Below are positions 23,360-35,802 of a stretch of 64,000 nt of DNA, piece by piece. Below the pieces are notes generated by a model. That model did not search any database. It saw nothing but the letters and a program-made list of their open reading frames with translations, and was not told the DNA's origin. Location of the stretch: NCBI GenBank assembly GCA_009823395.1, contig CM020511.1:14292001-14356000 (forward strand), in the 5' to 3' direction. The stretch comes from Thamnaconus septentrionalis (taxonomy: Eukaryota; Chordata; Actinopteri; Tetraodontiformes; Monacanthidae). The position numbers and the translations under genes are program-made. The first letter of the stretch is position 1, and every line of letters begins with the position of its first letter.

Positions 23360-24018
23360 GTGTCTCGGTTACATGGAGGTATTTTTGTCACCACGATGCC
23401 CCGCAATCAATGACATCAGGGCATCACTGTTTATACACAAAGTGCTTTTTGGACATTTACATACATTCTGAGGAGGTTTTTCAAAAGAACCTGCGCCTCC
23501 CCCGCAACCCCTCTCTCCACCCCCACACCCCCACACCCCCAACCCTGATGTAATGCATCAGCTGCCTGCGAGCGGCTCCTTAATGGAAGCCAAGTGTTTA
23601 CCTCCACCCTCCCCGCTGTCGCTGATTAGTTTCAGGAGGCCTTTTTAAATGCCACTTCGCCACAACACAACACTCTCGGCGAGTACGCGATCATTAATAT
23701 AAACGACGCGACCAAGATTTAACACCCTTTGCCGGAGAATACGGCGCAACTTAGCGTTTTTTTTTGGTCTCATTTTCAAAAAAAACCCACAAAAAGCACC
23801 GCTAACTGTTTTCCAGAGCTCATACGGCAGGAAACGGGTCTCCTGGAAGAGGCAGGAAGGGAAAGCGGCGCAGAAAACAAGTGAACCTCAAGGCTGCTGA
23901 AGTACATTTGTCTCTCAGACAGCAACCACAGTCGCCTCTGCCAGCTCGGAAAAACAAGGAAGGAGCAAAGCAGACGGAGGGGGGGCTGTTGTATTATCCT
24001 GCTCACACGGGGAGGGTA
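23360..24018. other. Intergenic, nothing recognised
   Basis: C-rich words near 23500-23545; otherwise unique. Confidence 0.5.
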
Positions 24019-24050
24019 CGTGTGTGTGTGTGTGTGTGTGAGTGTGTGTG
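24019..24050. repeat. (GT)n microsatellite
   Basis: GT run with one A interruption, followed by a G-rich stretch to 24105. Confidence 0.93.
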
Positions 24051-24309
24051 TCGGTGGTGGTACGGGGAGGAGGTGCGGTAGGGGGGACGGGGGGTGTACG
24101 GGGCGGCCGGCTCTGCCATGTTATTGAAATCTCCAAGTCCTGGAGCACTCTGCTGTACTTCTCATTAGCCGCTGCAAATGTTTGCCAGGGTGTCTCTTCT
24201 CCTCTTTAATAATAAAACAACGCTCGCCTCCTTTTCTGCCGACTTAAAGGATTTCCTAATTTAATCAACGCAGGCAGGAACAATAACAACAAAAGCATCA
24301 ACAGCGGTA

Positions 24310-24690
24310 ACGTGGCCTCCAGTGTCTTGTCGTATTTCTGCGGAGCAGCCGAACACGCCTGTGCGAGTGTGTCGGGGGGGGTGATGGGAGGTGATTGGGG
24401 GGGGGGTGTAAGTCGTGCGAGTGCGCAGCTTGTTTCGCGGTTTCCTGCAAGGGAAGAGAGGGAAAACTACGTGGGAGACGACGTTCGCTTTAATCTCGGC
24501 GCGCTAATAACGAGGCTGCCAGTCCGCCGGCTGCTCTGCGCAGGCGAAGGAGGTGCGCGCGCATGTCGCGGCGCGAACGGGCGGCGGTGGTCACGACTGA
24601 AACAAAGAGAAAAGGAAAAGAAGGGTCCGGAGGAGAAGTTTCTCGCAGTGACCACAGTTTGACCTCGGCGGGCGGCACATCGCTTCCTCA
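24310..24690. promoter_or_regulatory. CpG-rich block
   Basis: CpG-rich with G runs (24373-24410). The stretch 24520-24595 is densest. No recognised gene start. Confidence 0.4.
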
Positions 24691-24745
24691 GTGTACATAG
24701 AGCAACCTGACCTGAATCTTACCTCAGATACGGCTCCAACACTCC

Positions 24746-24767
24746 CACACACACACACACACACACT
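24746..24767. repeat. (CA)11 microsatellite
   Basis: Perfect CA run. Confidence 0.93.
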
Positions 24768-24924
24768 TCACTGTTTGGAGGGTCTGCTGACCTCAACGTC
24801 ACCCTCTCGCAGCCCAGCTGGCCTCTCTTTCACCCCATGGCCTTTGGACGACCCCAGACTGAAGCCTGGGAGACGACGGCAGGGTCGAGGTGTGAGCGAG
24901 GGGGGAGGAGCAGTCGCTCATCCT

Positions 24925-24955
24925 GTCAGTCAGTCAGTCAGTCAGTCAGTCAGTC
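24925..24955. repeat. (GTCA)n tetranucleotide repeat
   Basis: Seven to eight perfect tetranucleotide units, the only tetranucleotide array of this size in the window apart from the SINE tail. Confidence 0.93.
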
Positions 24956-25211
24956 ATCACTTGGCTTTGTGCTGGGATCCTTCACGTGCACCCAGAAGTG
25001 AATTTCCTCCTTGCTTAAATGTGTTTATGTTAAAGTTTATCGGTCGTGTATAAGCGTTGTTGATCCATGGATGGCGGTCTAAATGTATGTAAAAATACAC
25101 AAACAACATTTTTGAATTAAACTTACGATTCAACTGTTTTATCCAGAGAAGTCTTTGGAATTAAACACCTACAAACAATACGCTTAATTTTTACATATGT
25201 TATCCAAAATA

Positions 25212-25580
25212 CATCCATCCATCCATTTTCAGTACCGGCTCGTTCCTGCACTCAGGGTTGCAGGTCTGCCTCTCCCAGCTGTCATAGGGCGAAGGCAGGG
25301 CGACCTCCTGGACAAGACGCCAGTTCATCGCAGGGCCACATAGAAACACACAAAGGTGAACAACCATTCGCTCTCACACCTACGGTCAATTTAGAGCTTC
25401 CAATTGACCTCACATGCATGTTTTTGGAGTGCGGGTGGAAGCCGGAGAACGCGGAGAGAACCCACACTGACGCAGGGAGAACATGCAAACTCCACGCAGA
25501 AAGGTCCCAGGCCCGGAATCGAACCCACAACCTTCTTACTGTGAGACGACAGTGCTCACCACTGCACCGCCATGTCGCCA
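25212..25580 (-). mobile_element. tRNA-derived SINE, nearly complete
   Basis: On the minus strand it starts with a tRNA-like head holding a B box GGTTCGATTCC (plus 25515-25525), then a body with the gtggagtttgcatgttctc, gtgggttctctccg and aaaacatgcatgtgaggtc words, and ends in a GGAT tandem tail (plus-strand catccatccatcc at 25212-25224). The arrangement pol III head, body and short tandem tail is that of a tRNA-derived SINE mobilised by a LINE. No ORF and no clear target-site duplication were seen. Confidence 0.75.
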
Positions 25581-26269
25581 GGCTGCTTGGCATTCAACAT
25601 TTGCAGTGTGTGGCACTGTGTTATATGACGATGACGTTAGTGGATCTTTTTTGTCTTTTTACATCATAACTCTTTGGAATTATGGCAAAATCTTACCGGT
25701 ATGATTGTCAGGACTTTTTTAAGATCTTCTATAGATTTGAGTTGCAAACGGCATTTCCTCACTGTGCATCATGTCCGCGTTAGTCAGTGATGCACCTTTC
25801 AGTCGGCTGCCCTTGTTAGCCTCTCTGTCAGACGCGTTTGCCTCTTTAAAAATGAACTTCTCCCGCCCGCCGGTGTTGTTCCCCGCCCGACCGCTTCTCA
25901 CGTCCTGGGCGACCGCTCCCGCGGGATTTGATTAGCAGCCTTGTAGGCAACTATACATAAAAACCAACAAGTCGTTACGTTAAGAGAGATGGCGCCCGCC
26001 GCAACAATGCGCCGTAAAATAATTTTATTCACCAGTCAGGAGCAACGCGTTAGGCGCAGGAAATGTCCGGGGAAACGGCGGGCGAAAGGTAGAATTTGTG
26101 CACAATATGCAATAGCTCCATCATATTTGAAATGCAAACTGGCTCCTTTGGTGAGAGACTAGTGGGAGTTGGAGGTGCACTGCAATGGCTTCTGGGAGTA
26201 GAAAACAAACAGCGCTGTCAAAACAAATGCTTTAATGCCTGCGGAGGCTGTCCTGCACTCTGCAGTTAG

Positions 26270-26465
26270 CAAGACTGGTCTATACCAGCCGGCTTAATGG
26301 GCTAATATGGATGGGAGGATTTTTTTTTCCCTCCCTCCTCCTTTTTTTTTTTTTTCCTGGTGCTTTTGTAAGCTGAACTTTACATCAAAGACCCATGATT
26401 AATTACTGATAAGGGGTTAATAAAACATTAATGCTTTTTGTAATTAACTACAACTCTGAAATACA
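26270..26465. promoter_or_regulatory. Candidate conserved non-coding element
   Basis: AT-rich core (26393-26450) with GATTAATTACTGATAAGG and TAATTAAC, combining homeodomain and GATA-type words; interrupted by a T13 run. Confidence 0.3.
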
Positions 26466-26611
26466 GTGCACCCCCCTCAGTCTTCCACCGCCACTTCTCT
26501 CCTCACTCACCCCCAGCTATGTCTTGTCTTCATCTTTTTATGTCACATTCTGCCGCCGCATCGTGCCATCTTGCTGGGTTTTTTTTTTTCTCTCCTTCTT
26601 CTTCTTTCTTT

Positions 26612-26780
26612 CAGAGGTTGGAGTGAAATCATTAAAATATAGAGTACAGGGTGGGCCAGAAGGGAACAAACACAGGCCCGGGTTTGTTTATTCTGCTCCA
26701 GAGGAGAATGGGGTGTCAGGTTTTTAATTAAGTGTTTTTGAATATTAATTTGGAAGGGTGATGGAGGCTTCAACAAGGTC
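26612..26780. promoter_or_regulatory. Candidate conserved non-coding element with paired forkhead cores
   Basis: Contains AACAAAC (26665-26671) and GTTTGTT (26682-26688) as an inverted pair, the second within GTTTGTTTATT, plus TTTAATTAAG (26722-26731). Preceded by a long pyrimidine tract ending in CAG that mimics a splice acceptor. Confidence 0.32.
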
Positions 26781-27619
26781 AAGATTAAAAAAAAAAGAAG
26801 AAGAAGAAGAATAAAATCACCCTTTATCACCCTGGCTTTTCCATGAACTGAGCCTCTGGAAAACAAAACACTCTCATTAATTGACTTGTGCGGGCCAGGG
26901 TTGATGTTGCATCATCAAAAGGCAAGTTGGGGAATCTTCTCTGCCACCTAGGTTGAGCAAAAAAAACACAAAAGTTAAAATACAAACAGCTGAGAGCTGA
27001 ACTAGTGTGAATCCAGTTCAATCCCGTTCCACTGCTAGTGGTTCATAGCCCTGGTCTGTATCCTTTACTGGATGATTGTAATCCAGCTCAGTAAGTGTCA
27101 TCAGGTTTAAAACATGCATAACAACGAGACTACGCAAACATTACATTTGCATTTGTATTGTTTTGTTTTGGGCATAAAAATTCACAAACTGTTCTGAGAC
27201 TGATTATTATTATCAAATATATTATAAATATTCAAATACTAATTCTATTAATAATAAAAATATCTTTATATATACACACAGAGACACACACACACACACA
27301 CATATATAATGTATACTACATATATTCTTGCAGAGAGACATTCTTTTGATAAAGAACTCAAAGCCAACATTATTTTGACACAACTACAGTACAAGAGTGA
27401 GTAAATGTAGGACAGCAAGTTTTCCAGCGTGAACTCTGAGATAACCTTACTTGTCAAGTGTCTTTGCCAAACGACTTTTGTGGCTCTGCAGGGGCTCCAC
27501 AGGAACTCGATCAAATGACACCGCTGAGCTGAAGAAAAACTATGATGGAGTCGTCAGTGTTGTTGTACCAGGGAGCGAAAAAGTCGTTCTTCCTTCTTCT
27601 TCTTTGTCATTGTTTGGGA

Positions 27620-27641
<22 letters not shown>
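27620..27641. repeat. Poly-T (22)
   Basis: Uninterrupted T run. Confidence 0.93.
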
Positions 27642-27650
<9 letters not shown>

Positions 27651-28079
27651 TTGCCTCCACCGCATCGACATGCCTGATATGTCACTCCTGTTAATAAGCA
27701 ATTGAACATTTTGTCACTAAGTGGCTTGTCAATGAAACAAAGTCATTATAGAGAAGTGGAAGAAAAAGCTCAATAAAGAGCAGGTTGATTAGCACTGGAC
27801 GTTTTCAGACTTTTGAATTGAAAGAAAATAAATTTAAATGTCCTTCCTGTCTTAGCAACAAATCAAGTGGCAGAGTACTTTTTATTAATGACCTTGTATC
27901 GCGTAACTACAATGCTAATAATATGTGTCACTGGAAATAAGAGATACCGCCGCCAATGTGTGACAGCAGCATTCACAGTGTGATTTTTGTGGCACGGCCC
28001 GTAAAGCACGGTGCCTTAAAGGTGCACAAACACTGGTTGTGTGCACGCCCAAATAAAAAAAGCAGGGTCTCTCTATCTC

Positions 28080-28102
28080 CACACACACACACACACACAC
28101 AC
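28080..28102. repeat. (CA)11 microsatellite
   Basis: Perfect CA run. Confidence 0.93.
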
Positions 28103-28423
28103 CTATACACAGCGGACGAGACAGCGGGAATGTGTGGTTAATATTTAACAAACAGGAACAGAAATAGATGGTCGTGTGTGTTCAGAGCCGAATAGGTTCC
28201 AGCGGAGTGGCCTCAGCGGTGCATGAAACATTCAGCGCACTCCAAACAGTAAATCACAGGGAAGAGAAAAGCAAAGTTTACATCAGGTTTCAGCGGACTG
28301 GAGGGGGGACGTGGATGTGACCCTAATCTGTTTCTCTGTTCGCACTGTAAACACGGCCACCTATACAGACGTTACGGTGGCCGCAGACTTGCGTGCGCGA
28401 GCCATAAACAAGTTGTAAAACCG

Positions 28424-28445
28424 CATGCCGGAGGCCTCCGGCATG
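28424..28445. repeat. Perfect 22-bp GC-rich palindrome
   Basis: CATGCCGGAGG is followed directly by its exact reverse complement, with no spacer. Flanking bases (G at 28423, A at 28446) do not pair, so the symmetry is exactly 22 bp. Confidence 0.95.
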
Positions 28446-28449
28446 ACCA

Positions 28450-31085
28450 CGTGTTAATTATATCGGATATAGAAGCAACAACCTGCTTTGGCGTCTGTAC
28501 ATTAGACTGCTCGTCGCCGCGTTCTATAGACGTCAGCAGACGCAGACGCGAACATAAAGTTCCTCCGTCAGCCCGGATCCGGTTGCCTCCGAGCGAAAAG
28601 CCATCTGCTGCGAGACTTTCCAAGTGGGTTTTTTGTTTTGTTGCTTTTGGAGGGCCGGCCGCACGTGCTACCTGAGCGCATGATAAATTTGTCCGCTCTC
28701 ATAATCTACGTGATTCCAGAAGTGATATATGTGAGCGTGAACTTTGAATTATGACCCGGGCTGCAGATCGTAAATCTCTCCTCCCCCAAAGTCTCTGCGA
28801 GTGTACACCCTTACACTCCTTTGGTTTGGTCCAGCCATAAATCTCCCCAAACCGGAGCCGAGGTGTACACTTTTCCCTTCTGCCTCCACAGGCCCCTCTT
28901 TGGGAAGTTTTACACTTTGGGTTGGGCAAAACACCGACTTTTGGAAACATGCAGAACATCTTTGAGAAGTCTTCAGACAGACTAAGCCCTTGTGTGTGTG
29001 AAAAATTTCAAAAAATATATGTACTGTGCAACATTTGCACGTCCCCGGTCAGTAGGTGTTGCCCTCACTTCCAGCATGTTGCCACGTTGCCACAGTTAGG
29101 ATTGGTTACAGCAATAGATTTGTCTTGGAAACAGTTCAATAGTGAGTTTAATTGCAATTTGTCTGCTTTGTCTAATTGCAAAAACTTTCAGTGAAAACTT
29201 TTGCACCAACTGAAATTGTTATTTGAATGTTCATACGACTTGTTATAGTATGAATGAACATTCTGGGCCCAATACAATACATTATTTTTCAGGAAAATGT
29301 AGCTTTATTCTACATATTTCCTAAAGTATTGTAAATGTACCACGTGTATTTCTTTGTAAATCTCACTGACATTCAATATGTAGGACTGAACACAAACAGA
29401 CATGCTTGGTCTTTCTGTTTTGTTTTTTTTCTTTTTTCCCCAGATTTTTTTTAAACACTCGAAACACTTGAACTCAATGAGCAGCAAGCAGCAGTGGTTT
29501 TGCCCAAAATCTCCCACAGCTTCCAGACTGACCGCTGGTCCAGGCACTCGAGCCTCCGCTGCGGCTTCCAGACGGCATTTTCTCCGTTCGTCTTATTTGT
29601 GTCGCAGCCAAAACGGCTTTCGGCAGAATCACAGCATCAGCAGCCACAACCGCGAGTGGTGAGAGGACAAAAGAGTCGTCTGCTATTGTTACCCTGGCCC
29701 TCTATAATTTGCAAGTTAGCATGAGGTGCGATATCACAAACAAACGCCCCCCCAAACAAAGAAAAAAAAAAATATTGCCATCTCGGCATCCTTCTGTCAT
29801 CTGCGAAAACGTGCACCTGTGAGGATCAGGAGCCAACGCATGGATGGCAAGTATTCAAAGGCAGGCTTCTAATCTACAGTCGCTGAGTTCCAGTGAAAAC
29901 AGTTTGGACCAACAAAAGACACCTGTATGAATATTTTGTGTGGGCCGCCATATCTGAATTGTGATAAAAAGCTATAACCCTAAATTCAATACTTAACTTA
30001 TCCCGTGTCTGTGTTCATACATACATACACACACGTATCTATTTCTTACATTAAAACTTGGCCGTACAGGAAAATGTGCGACAAGAGGCCTTTTCTTGCT
30101 GTAACATCCAGTTTTGACCTGGACGGAACAGCGCACGTGACGAAGGGAGCATGTGTCTTGCGTATGACTGTGCTGAGAGAAATTGCACTTGGAGGCTGGA
30201 GAGTGATTATTCATGTGATATATGATAACTGCAGGGGGTGGCCACACCATAAATAAAGCCAAGTCTTCAAGTTAAAACTGAAAAAGAGAAACATTAATAA
30301 TAGTAAAACTGCAGCAAAGACAGCAGCGAAATAATAGCAAATTGAAATATTATACAAACAGCTGTTTTATTGTTTTGAAAAATGACTCTTAATTGTATAT
30401 TGCAGTATATATTGTGCCATTACAGGGAAGTTACTTATAAAACTTTCAACTTCATTACCTCGACTAAGGCAAACATTTTGACTTTACGTTTAAAACAAAG
30501 TCACATGTAAGCACTCAGCACTTTCAATTGAGAGATCCGTAACGGCAAATATGGTACATGCCCCGCCCCCGTTCCGAACAGCCAATCAGCTGCATTGTCA
30601 CGTGAGAGCACGGGTTTGATCCTTCCCCCGTTATTTCAGACAGGGCTCTGGACCCCGTGGGCATTTCATCAGCACCGGCAAGACTCGCCTCGAAGGACTT
30701 TGATAAGTCGTCCGCCAAATTATTGGTTCACCTCAAAATATTACGGAAGGCATTCCACTCTACACTCCAGTTACTTTAATAATTATATTTGTATATTATG
30801 TTGTGAGTGAATCTCACTGGTTTAATTCTTTTCGGAGGATTGTTAAACTCACTTCACTTCATTTCAAATTGTTCCTTTTTAAACAAAGAGAAGTTAGATG
30901 CATTAAAAACAAAGTAGGCCTTCACATCGTGGTGGTATTTGAAGGAACGCCGTTGCAATTCAAACAAACATGTCCGCTCAGTGTATTGAACATCGTGACG
31001 ACCTAGCGATATTATTAGCCGTTCTACTATTACGACCAGCAGTACTAATCTTCGTTGGAATCCGCGCAGCAGCCTCCCCATCCTG
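28450..31085. other. Intergenic, nothing recognised
   Basis: Unique AT-rich DNA with short homopolymers. No gene, RNA or repeat identified. Confidence 0.5.
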
Positions 31086-31089
31086 CTTT

Positions 31090-31420
31090 GTCGCCAGCTA
31101 ATCCAGTCCCGGTGACGCTCTGTTCTGCCAGATGTAGCTCGCGTCGAGTGAACTGATGCACCTGATATGCTTCATTATGATTGTCATTTCCACTTCTGCT
31201 CCTACTGGTGCCGCTGCAGCCGTTCTGCTGCCGGTAACGGCGCTATGCGGAGTAATTAGCGGCAGAGTGCCGCGGTGGGTTTACGGGACACGGCGTTGTC
31301 GCCTCCATTACGGCTGACATTCATCGCTCATCAGTCCACTCACAGATGATGATGATCAACATACGGCGCATCATCGGCGCTAATGAGATGCGCTTTGCTG
31401 ATGAAAGCCATTCGTCGAAA
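31090..31420. promoter_or_regulatory. Candidate conserved non-coding element
   Basis: Unique, complex sequence with TAATTAGC (31253-31260), CATTATGATTGTCATT (31173-31188), GATGATGATGATC and CTAATGAG words; no repeats over 300 bp in a repeat-dense neighbourhood. Confidence 0.3.
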
Positions 31421-31684
31421 TTCAAGCGAAAAAAAAAAAAATAAAAAATTGAAGCGGGGAGGAAGAAGAAAGAGAGGCGGAAAGCGGGTGAGAAAAAAAA
31501 AAAGCCCCGCATACGCAGGAAGGAGCGTTCGGACAGCGCTCATCATTCAATTTAATGGTGTTAACTAAGATTCATTAACCAGCAGCCATCTTTGTCCTGC
31601 AGGAATCTTGGAAATGTGCTTGTGTGTTTGTCTGCACGCAGCTCCTCTTCCCGCATACCCTCTGTCTTGTGTGACATGTGGTCA

Positions 31685-31884
31685 GAGTGTGTGTGTGTGC
31701 GCGCGTGTGTACACGCGTACGTGTGCAAACATCCAAGTGGCCCTGAGAGTCAGGACCGAATGAATCTGTTTCCAAACGGGAAGGTTCACTTCGTGCACAT
31801 CCACAGTGGAAACAAAGTCAAAAAACGGCTTGCTCCCAGAAACGTGGCCATGTGTCCGTGTGTGTGTGTGTGTCTGCATGTGTG

Positions 31885-31919
<35 letters not shown>
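31685..31919. repeat. GT-rich compound repeat region
   Basis: GT/GC alternation at 31685-31725, GT runs at 31859-31874 and a perfect GT run at 31891-31919. Confidence 0.92.
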
Positions 31920-31921
<2 letters not shown>

Positions 31922-32085
31922 GGGGGTTGCTGTCTGTGCAGACGGGGTGCTCATCATCTCCTGGAAGGATTGATATGAACATTCTGTCACTCATGGGCAG
32001 CACAGATGGCTAATTTCCGGAAAAGAGCAGATTTGAGCCAGGTTTTAAAGAGAAAAAAATAGAAATGGCACTTTTTCAAAGTGCG

Positions 32086-32333
32086 CGTGTGTGTGTGTGT
32101 GCATAGTAGTTAAAGAGAGAGAGAGTTGTGTGTGCCTGAGTGTGTGTGTGTGTGTGCGAGAGAGAGAGAGAGCAAAAAGAGAGAGTGCCTATAATGTAGC
32201 GGGGGCTCAGTCAGGCTTGACCACTGACAGATAAAAGCTTTGTGTTGTTGAGCTGCCAGCCCAACATGGCTGCCTGTCAGGGTGTGAGTGAGCGGTGTGT
32301 GCGACTGTGTGTGTGTGTGTGTGTGTGTGTGTG
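32086..32333. repeat. Cluster of GT and GA microsatellites
   Basis: GT at 32086-32101 and 32141-32156, GA at 32157-32172, GT at 32309-32332, with unique DNA between. Confidence 0.92.
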
Positions 32334-32574
32334 CCGTTAAACCCCCAATGTGATCTAGGTGCCCACAGCTGTGGAGCTCTTCCAAAGTGCTAACATTTAG
32401 ACAAACAAACCCTGCTCCACATCCATCGCCGGATGGCAAAAATAGAGAGACAGAAAATCCCGATAAGGTCTCCACCACGACAGCCGTTTAACTGCGGCGG
32501 CTCCTCTCGCAAACCCAGCAACGCTTCCACTCCCTTCCTTCTTTTTTTTCCCCCTTTAAGTGACGGGGGAAAGG

Positions 32575-32730
32575 TTATGACAGGATTACGGCGCTGTTTA
32601 CTGTAAATAACCGATTTTTATGATGGCTGGCAAGCTTCAGGGGCTGCTGACTGGGGACTCGGAGATGGAGGGAGAAATGCAAATGCGAGTCGTCTGCTGG
32701 AGACCCCATTAGGTGGATTTAGTTCAGACA
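32575..32730. promoter_or_regulatory. Candidate enhancer: forkhead pair plus octamer
   Basis: TGTTTAC (32595-32601) and GTAAATAA (32603-32610) form a near-perfect inverted forkhead pair one base apart. A consensus octamer ATGCAAAT lies at 32677-32684. A G-quadruplex-type repeat follows at 32735. Confidence 0.35.
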
Positions 32731-32734
32731 CTTT

Positions 32735-32766
32735 GGGGACGGGGCTGTCGGGGCTGTCGGGGCTGT
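32735..32766 (+). repeat. (GGGGCTGTC)3 with four G4 runs
   Basis: Four runs of exactly four G at 32735-32738, 32741-32744, 32750-32753 and 32759-32762, spaced 2, 5 and 5 bases. This is a textbook-quality G-quadruplex pattern inside a 9-bp tandem repeat. Confidence 0.85.
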
Positions 32767-33220
32767 GGAACTTGGCCGTGGAGGTACGTTCTCAAACAAG
32801 AGAGGCACATTTTACATTTCAGCGTCTCGGCCGATGACGAGCTGGATCCCGGGTAATCCGGTGCTGCCATAACCTCGAGAGCAGCAATCAGGGCTGAAGG
32901 ACTTCAGGCAGCGTTGTGGAGTGTGCGTTTCGGTGTGTGTACACCAATGAACTATGTTTACACTGAACACACAACGGAGGCATGCAAGTTTTAAGGTTTT
33001 AGCTCCTTCCTGTGTGTGTAAATACTCAATTGCAGGGACACAGCAACAAGGTAGACATGGCAGGTAATAGACTGAGGCCCCAATTTGGTGGAGGGGACCC
33101 CGTATTTGCAAGAGTTCACAGGAGCAGCAATGTTTGACCACCTTAAAATTCCTTAATGGCTGCATTGTAACACGGCAAGGGGTATATCTGGGTACATCAG
33201 TAGATTATATATGCAATTTC

Positions 33221-33425
33221 CATCCAGGTTCTGTCACTACACCTTCACTCAAGGTCATGGTGGTGCTGGAGCCAATCCCAGCTGTATGAAGGTGGGGCTA
33301 CACCCAGGACAACTTTCATCGTAGTGCTACACAGAGAGACTAACAATCGTCTGAGTCCATGGAAATGAACCCTCCACAGACATTCTAGAGTCACCAAATT
33401 GGGTCTTGATAATGCACGCTTTGGC
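33221..33425 (-). mobile_element. Degenerate SINE copy, 3' part
   Basis: Same order of words as the SINE at 25212-25580 but strongly diverged: catccaggttctgtcactac, then ccaatcccagctgtatgaag, a caggacaac word, and near 33390 a tagagtcaccaaattgg word. The tRNA-like head is lost. Non-coding. Confidence 0.5.
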
Positions 33426-33429
33426 GCGT

Positions 33430-35325
33430 GGGAAAACCTACAGGGCCCACATACGAAAAAGGCACCAGGTGGGTCTCACGCAACATTTTGCTGTGAGACA
33501 AATGTTGGAAAGAAACATTCTGTTAAAAATGAAACAACTGTATATTCATCAGTGAGTATTGATTAAAGGTTGATCCTCCCGCTAGTGAGGAACCTGAGTG
33601 ATGTCCGGACGTCCGGGACCTCGGAATCTCTAAAAACAGCCGACTGCGACGGTGTAAGCGTCCGCGGCACGCGGGATTCTCTGTGCGTTTGGGCGTGTCG
33701 TCCATGGGCCCATATCTGTGCGCTCATCTGTGCTAAGCGGATGAGAGACCCTGTGAGCAAACGGCTAAAACATCAAGCTTCTCGTCCTTGCCCTTGTCAG
33801 CGTGGCGCCGTCCGTTATCCCTCACCTGGCAGACAAAGACACTTCTTATAGAGGGGATCATCAGTCGCCTTTGCAACTCTGCAGATTCACTCCATAAATC
33901 CTAATTATACCCCTCCCTCCCGAGTCGCCCTCCCACCCCCTCAGCGCGCACGCACACACTCACACGGCCACGCACACACTCCCCCTGCACAAATAAATGG
34001 TCAGAAAGTGTAAAACATCTGCTGTGCGCATCATCCCGGCCACTGTGAAGGTAAATCATCCTCGTCTGTTTCAATTAAGGAGGAAGGCGAGACAAGAGAC
34101 CTCGACTCGACTGAACGTGAAACATCACTTCGCTTGGCTTTTCCGTCAATGGCGCCCGGAGCTGCTGTCTGTTACATGTGTGCACCGCTAAAGAGCGGAT
34201 TGGGTTACGGAAGCATGTTATAGCAGCAGCACTAAACTCAAGGTGTGATATAATGAAGACATGGTTGCGCAAACCCCATTTTGTTTTATAGGGCTTTTAA
34301 ACGTAATGAAATTTGAAGTTGGCCGGTGTTGAAGTCCCGGTGTGTTTGTGAAACCGGAACCTGTTGGCACAAAATGGAATTTAAAAATACACATCTGCAT
34401 TACTTGTAAACTGTCACTTAAATAAACAACTTTCTGTTTTCATTGACTGATGATACACTTCTTTATTTACATGAAATGCAAGTCAACTTGTGTGGAGGCG
34501 AGTCGAGGTCATTCAACCCACCATTCAGGTTGCAGTTTAATGCCGGATAACTGAAGTTTAAGTGACAGGTAATCATTGGTCTGCAATACACTTTCTTACC
34601 CCTAGATGCTACTAAATCCCACACACCAGGCCTTTAATTAAGAAATAGTGTCTCCCCTAGGCTCAGTTTATCACAAAGTAAACCTTCAGGCTGAATGTCA
34701 TGAATCATTGATAAGTCTTTGGTATTTCTTACACATGTGGGATACATTGACACCATAATAACAGAAAATAAACAAGATTTTATAAACGTGCATTGTCTTT
34801 TGTGGGATGCATTGCTATGTTGAACCACTTGCCACCAAATATCTATCAACTTAAAGCAAAATCTTAAGATGGGAACTGTGTCCAGCTCCAGTGTTTGCAG
34901 TCTGCACAAAACCAAAGATAAATGGCCATCTCCTTAGTTGTTCCATTCCGTGACTTTTAATGTGCTATTCTTAGTGTCTTTGTGTACACATGGTGAATTC
35001 TGACCTTTTTGAATTTTTAGCCTACTCTTGGGAGCCGAGGCTGAGCCACTGTCTGAAATCAGTTTGGCCTCCACCTTGTAAATATTAAACTGATGAACTG
35101 GGGAGGAGACTTTTCTCCCCAGTGTGTAACAGAGCAAGTGCAAAGTGCGGAATGCCTTCGCGAACACAATCATCCTCGGACTCCTTGACGTACACAGGAG
35201 GGATGGATGCAGTTGCACAGGAAGAGGTTCTGCAGTTGTGCCATGATAAGTTTGTGAAGGCACGATGTGCTCCTAAATGCTGATGTGCTTAGGGTGTAAT
35301 AATAACGATGTAATAATAAAATGTA
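33430..35325. other. Intergenic, nothing recognised
   Basis: Unique DNA. Minus-strand frames of 93 and 109 aa (34634-35263) show no recognisable domain. Confidence 0.5.
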
Positions 35326-35802
35326 CACTAACAGCCACTTTCCCACGGTGCACCTTGCTACTCTCGAAAAGTGATGTTATAAAGTGGAAAGAAACTGTCT
35401 GGAAATGTGTCGACCGTTTTGATGTTGGTGGGGCTGTGTATCGTCTGCATACCTTGGTTGTGGTGATTTGATTTGCCTCGCTACGGTCTCCAACCAGACT
35501 CAACCAGTCTGCCTATTCTCCTCTGACCCCTGACATCAACAAGACATTTTCCGCCACACAAACGCTGCTTACTGGACAACTTTTTGGGACCATTCCCTAT
35601 AAAACCCAAGAGATGGTTGTGCTAATGTGAGAATCCCAGTAGATCAGCAGTTTGTGAAACCCCCAGACTAGCCTGTCTGGCATCAACAACCAGGTCAAAG
35701 TTTGAACTTCATAGATGCATTGAGTCGCCATAAAGTCATTGGATGATTGGCTATTTGTGTTCACAAGCAAAAGAGCATTATCCCTAAGGAAGTGGCCGGT
35801 GT
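35326..35802 (-). mobile_element. Tc1/mariner-like element, internally deleted
   Basis: The right end carries a terminal repeat style (aagtggccggtg at 35791-35802) and the left end its inverse (cagccactttcccacggtgc at about 35332-35351). Between them, read on the minus strand, the sequence follows the 5' part of a common teleost Tc1-like element: the ctactgggattctcac word, a ccatctcttgggtttta word and a gttgatgtcaggggtcagag word. Most of the transposase region is gone, leaving about 480 bp and a possible foreign stretch near 35352-35440. Confidence 0.6.

Noticed and set aside
26581..26727. Splice-acceptor-like pyrimidine tract plus CAG, followed by an open frame
   Set aside because: The 40 or so downstream codons match nothing I recognise, and the tract is ordinary TTC-rich repeat.
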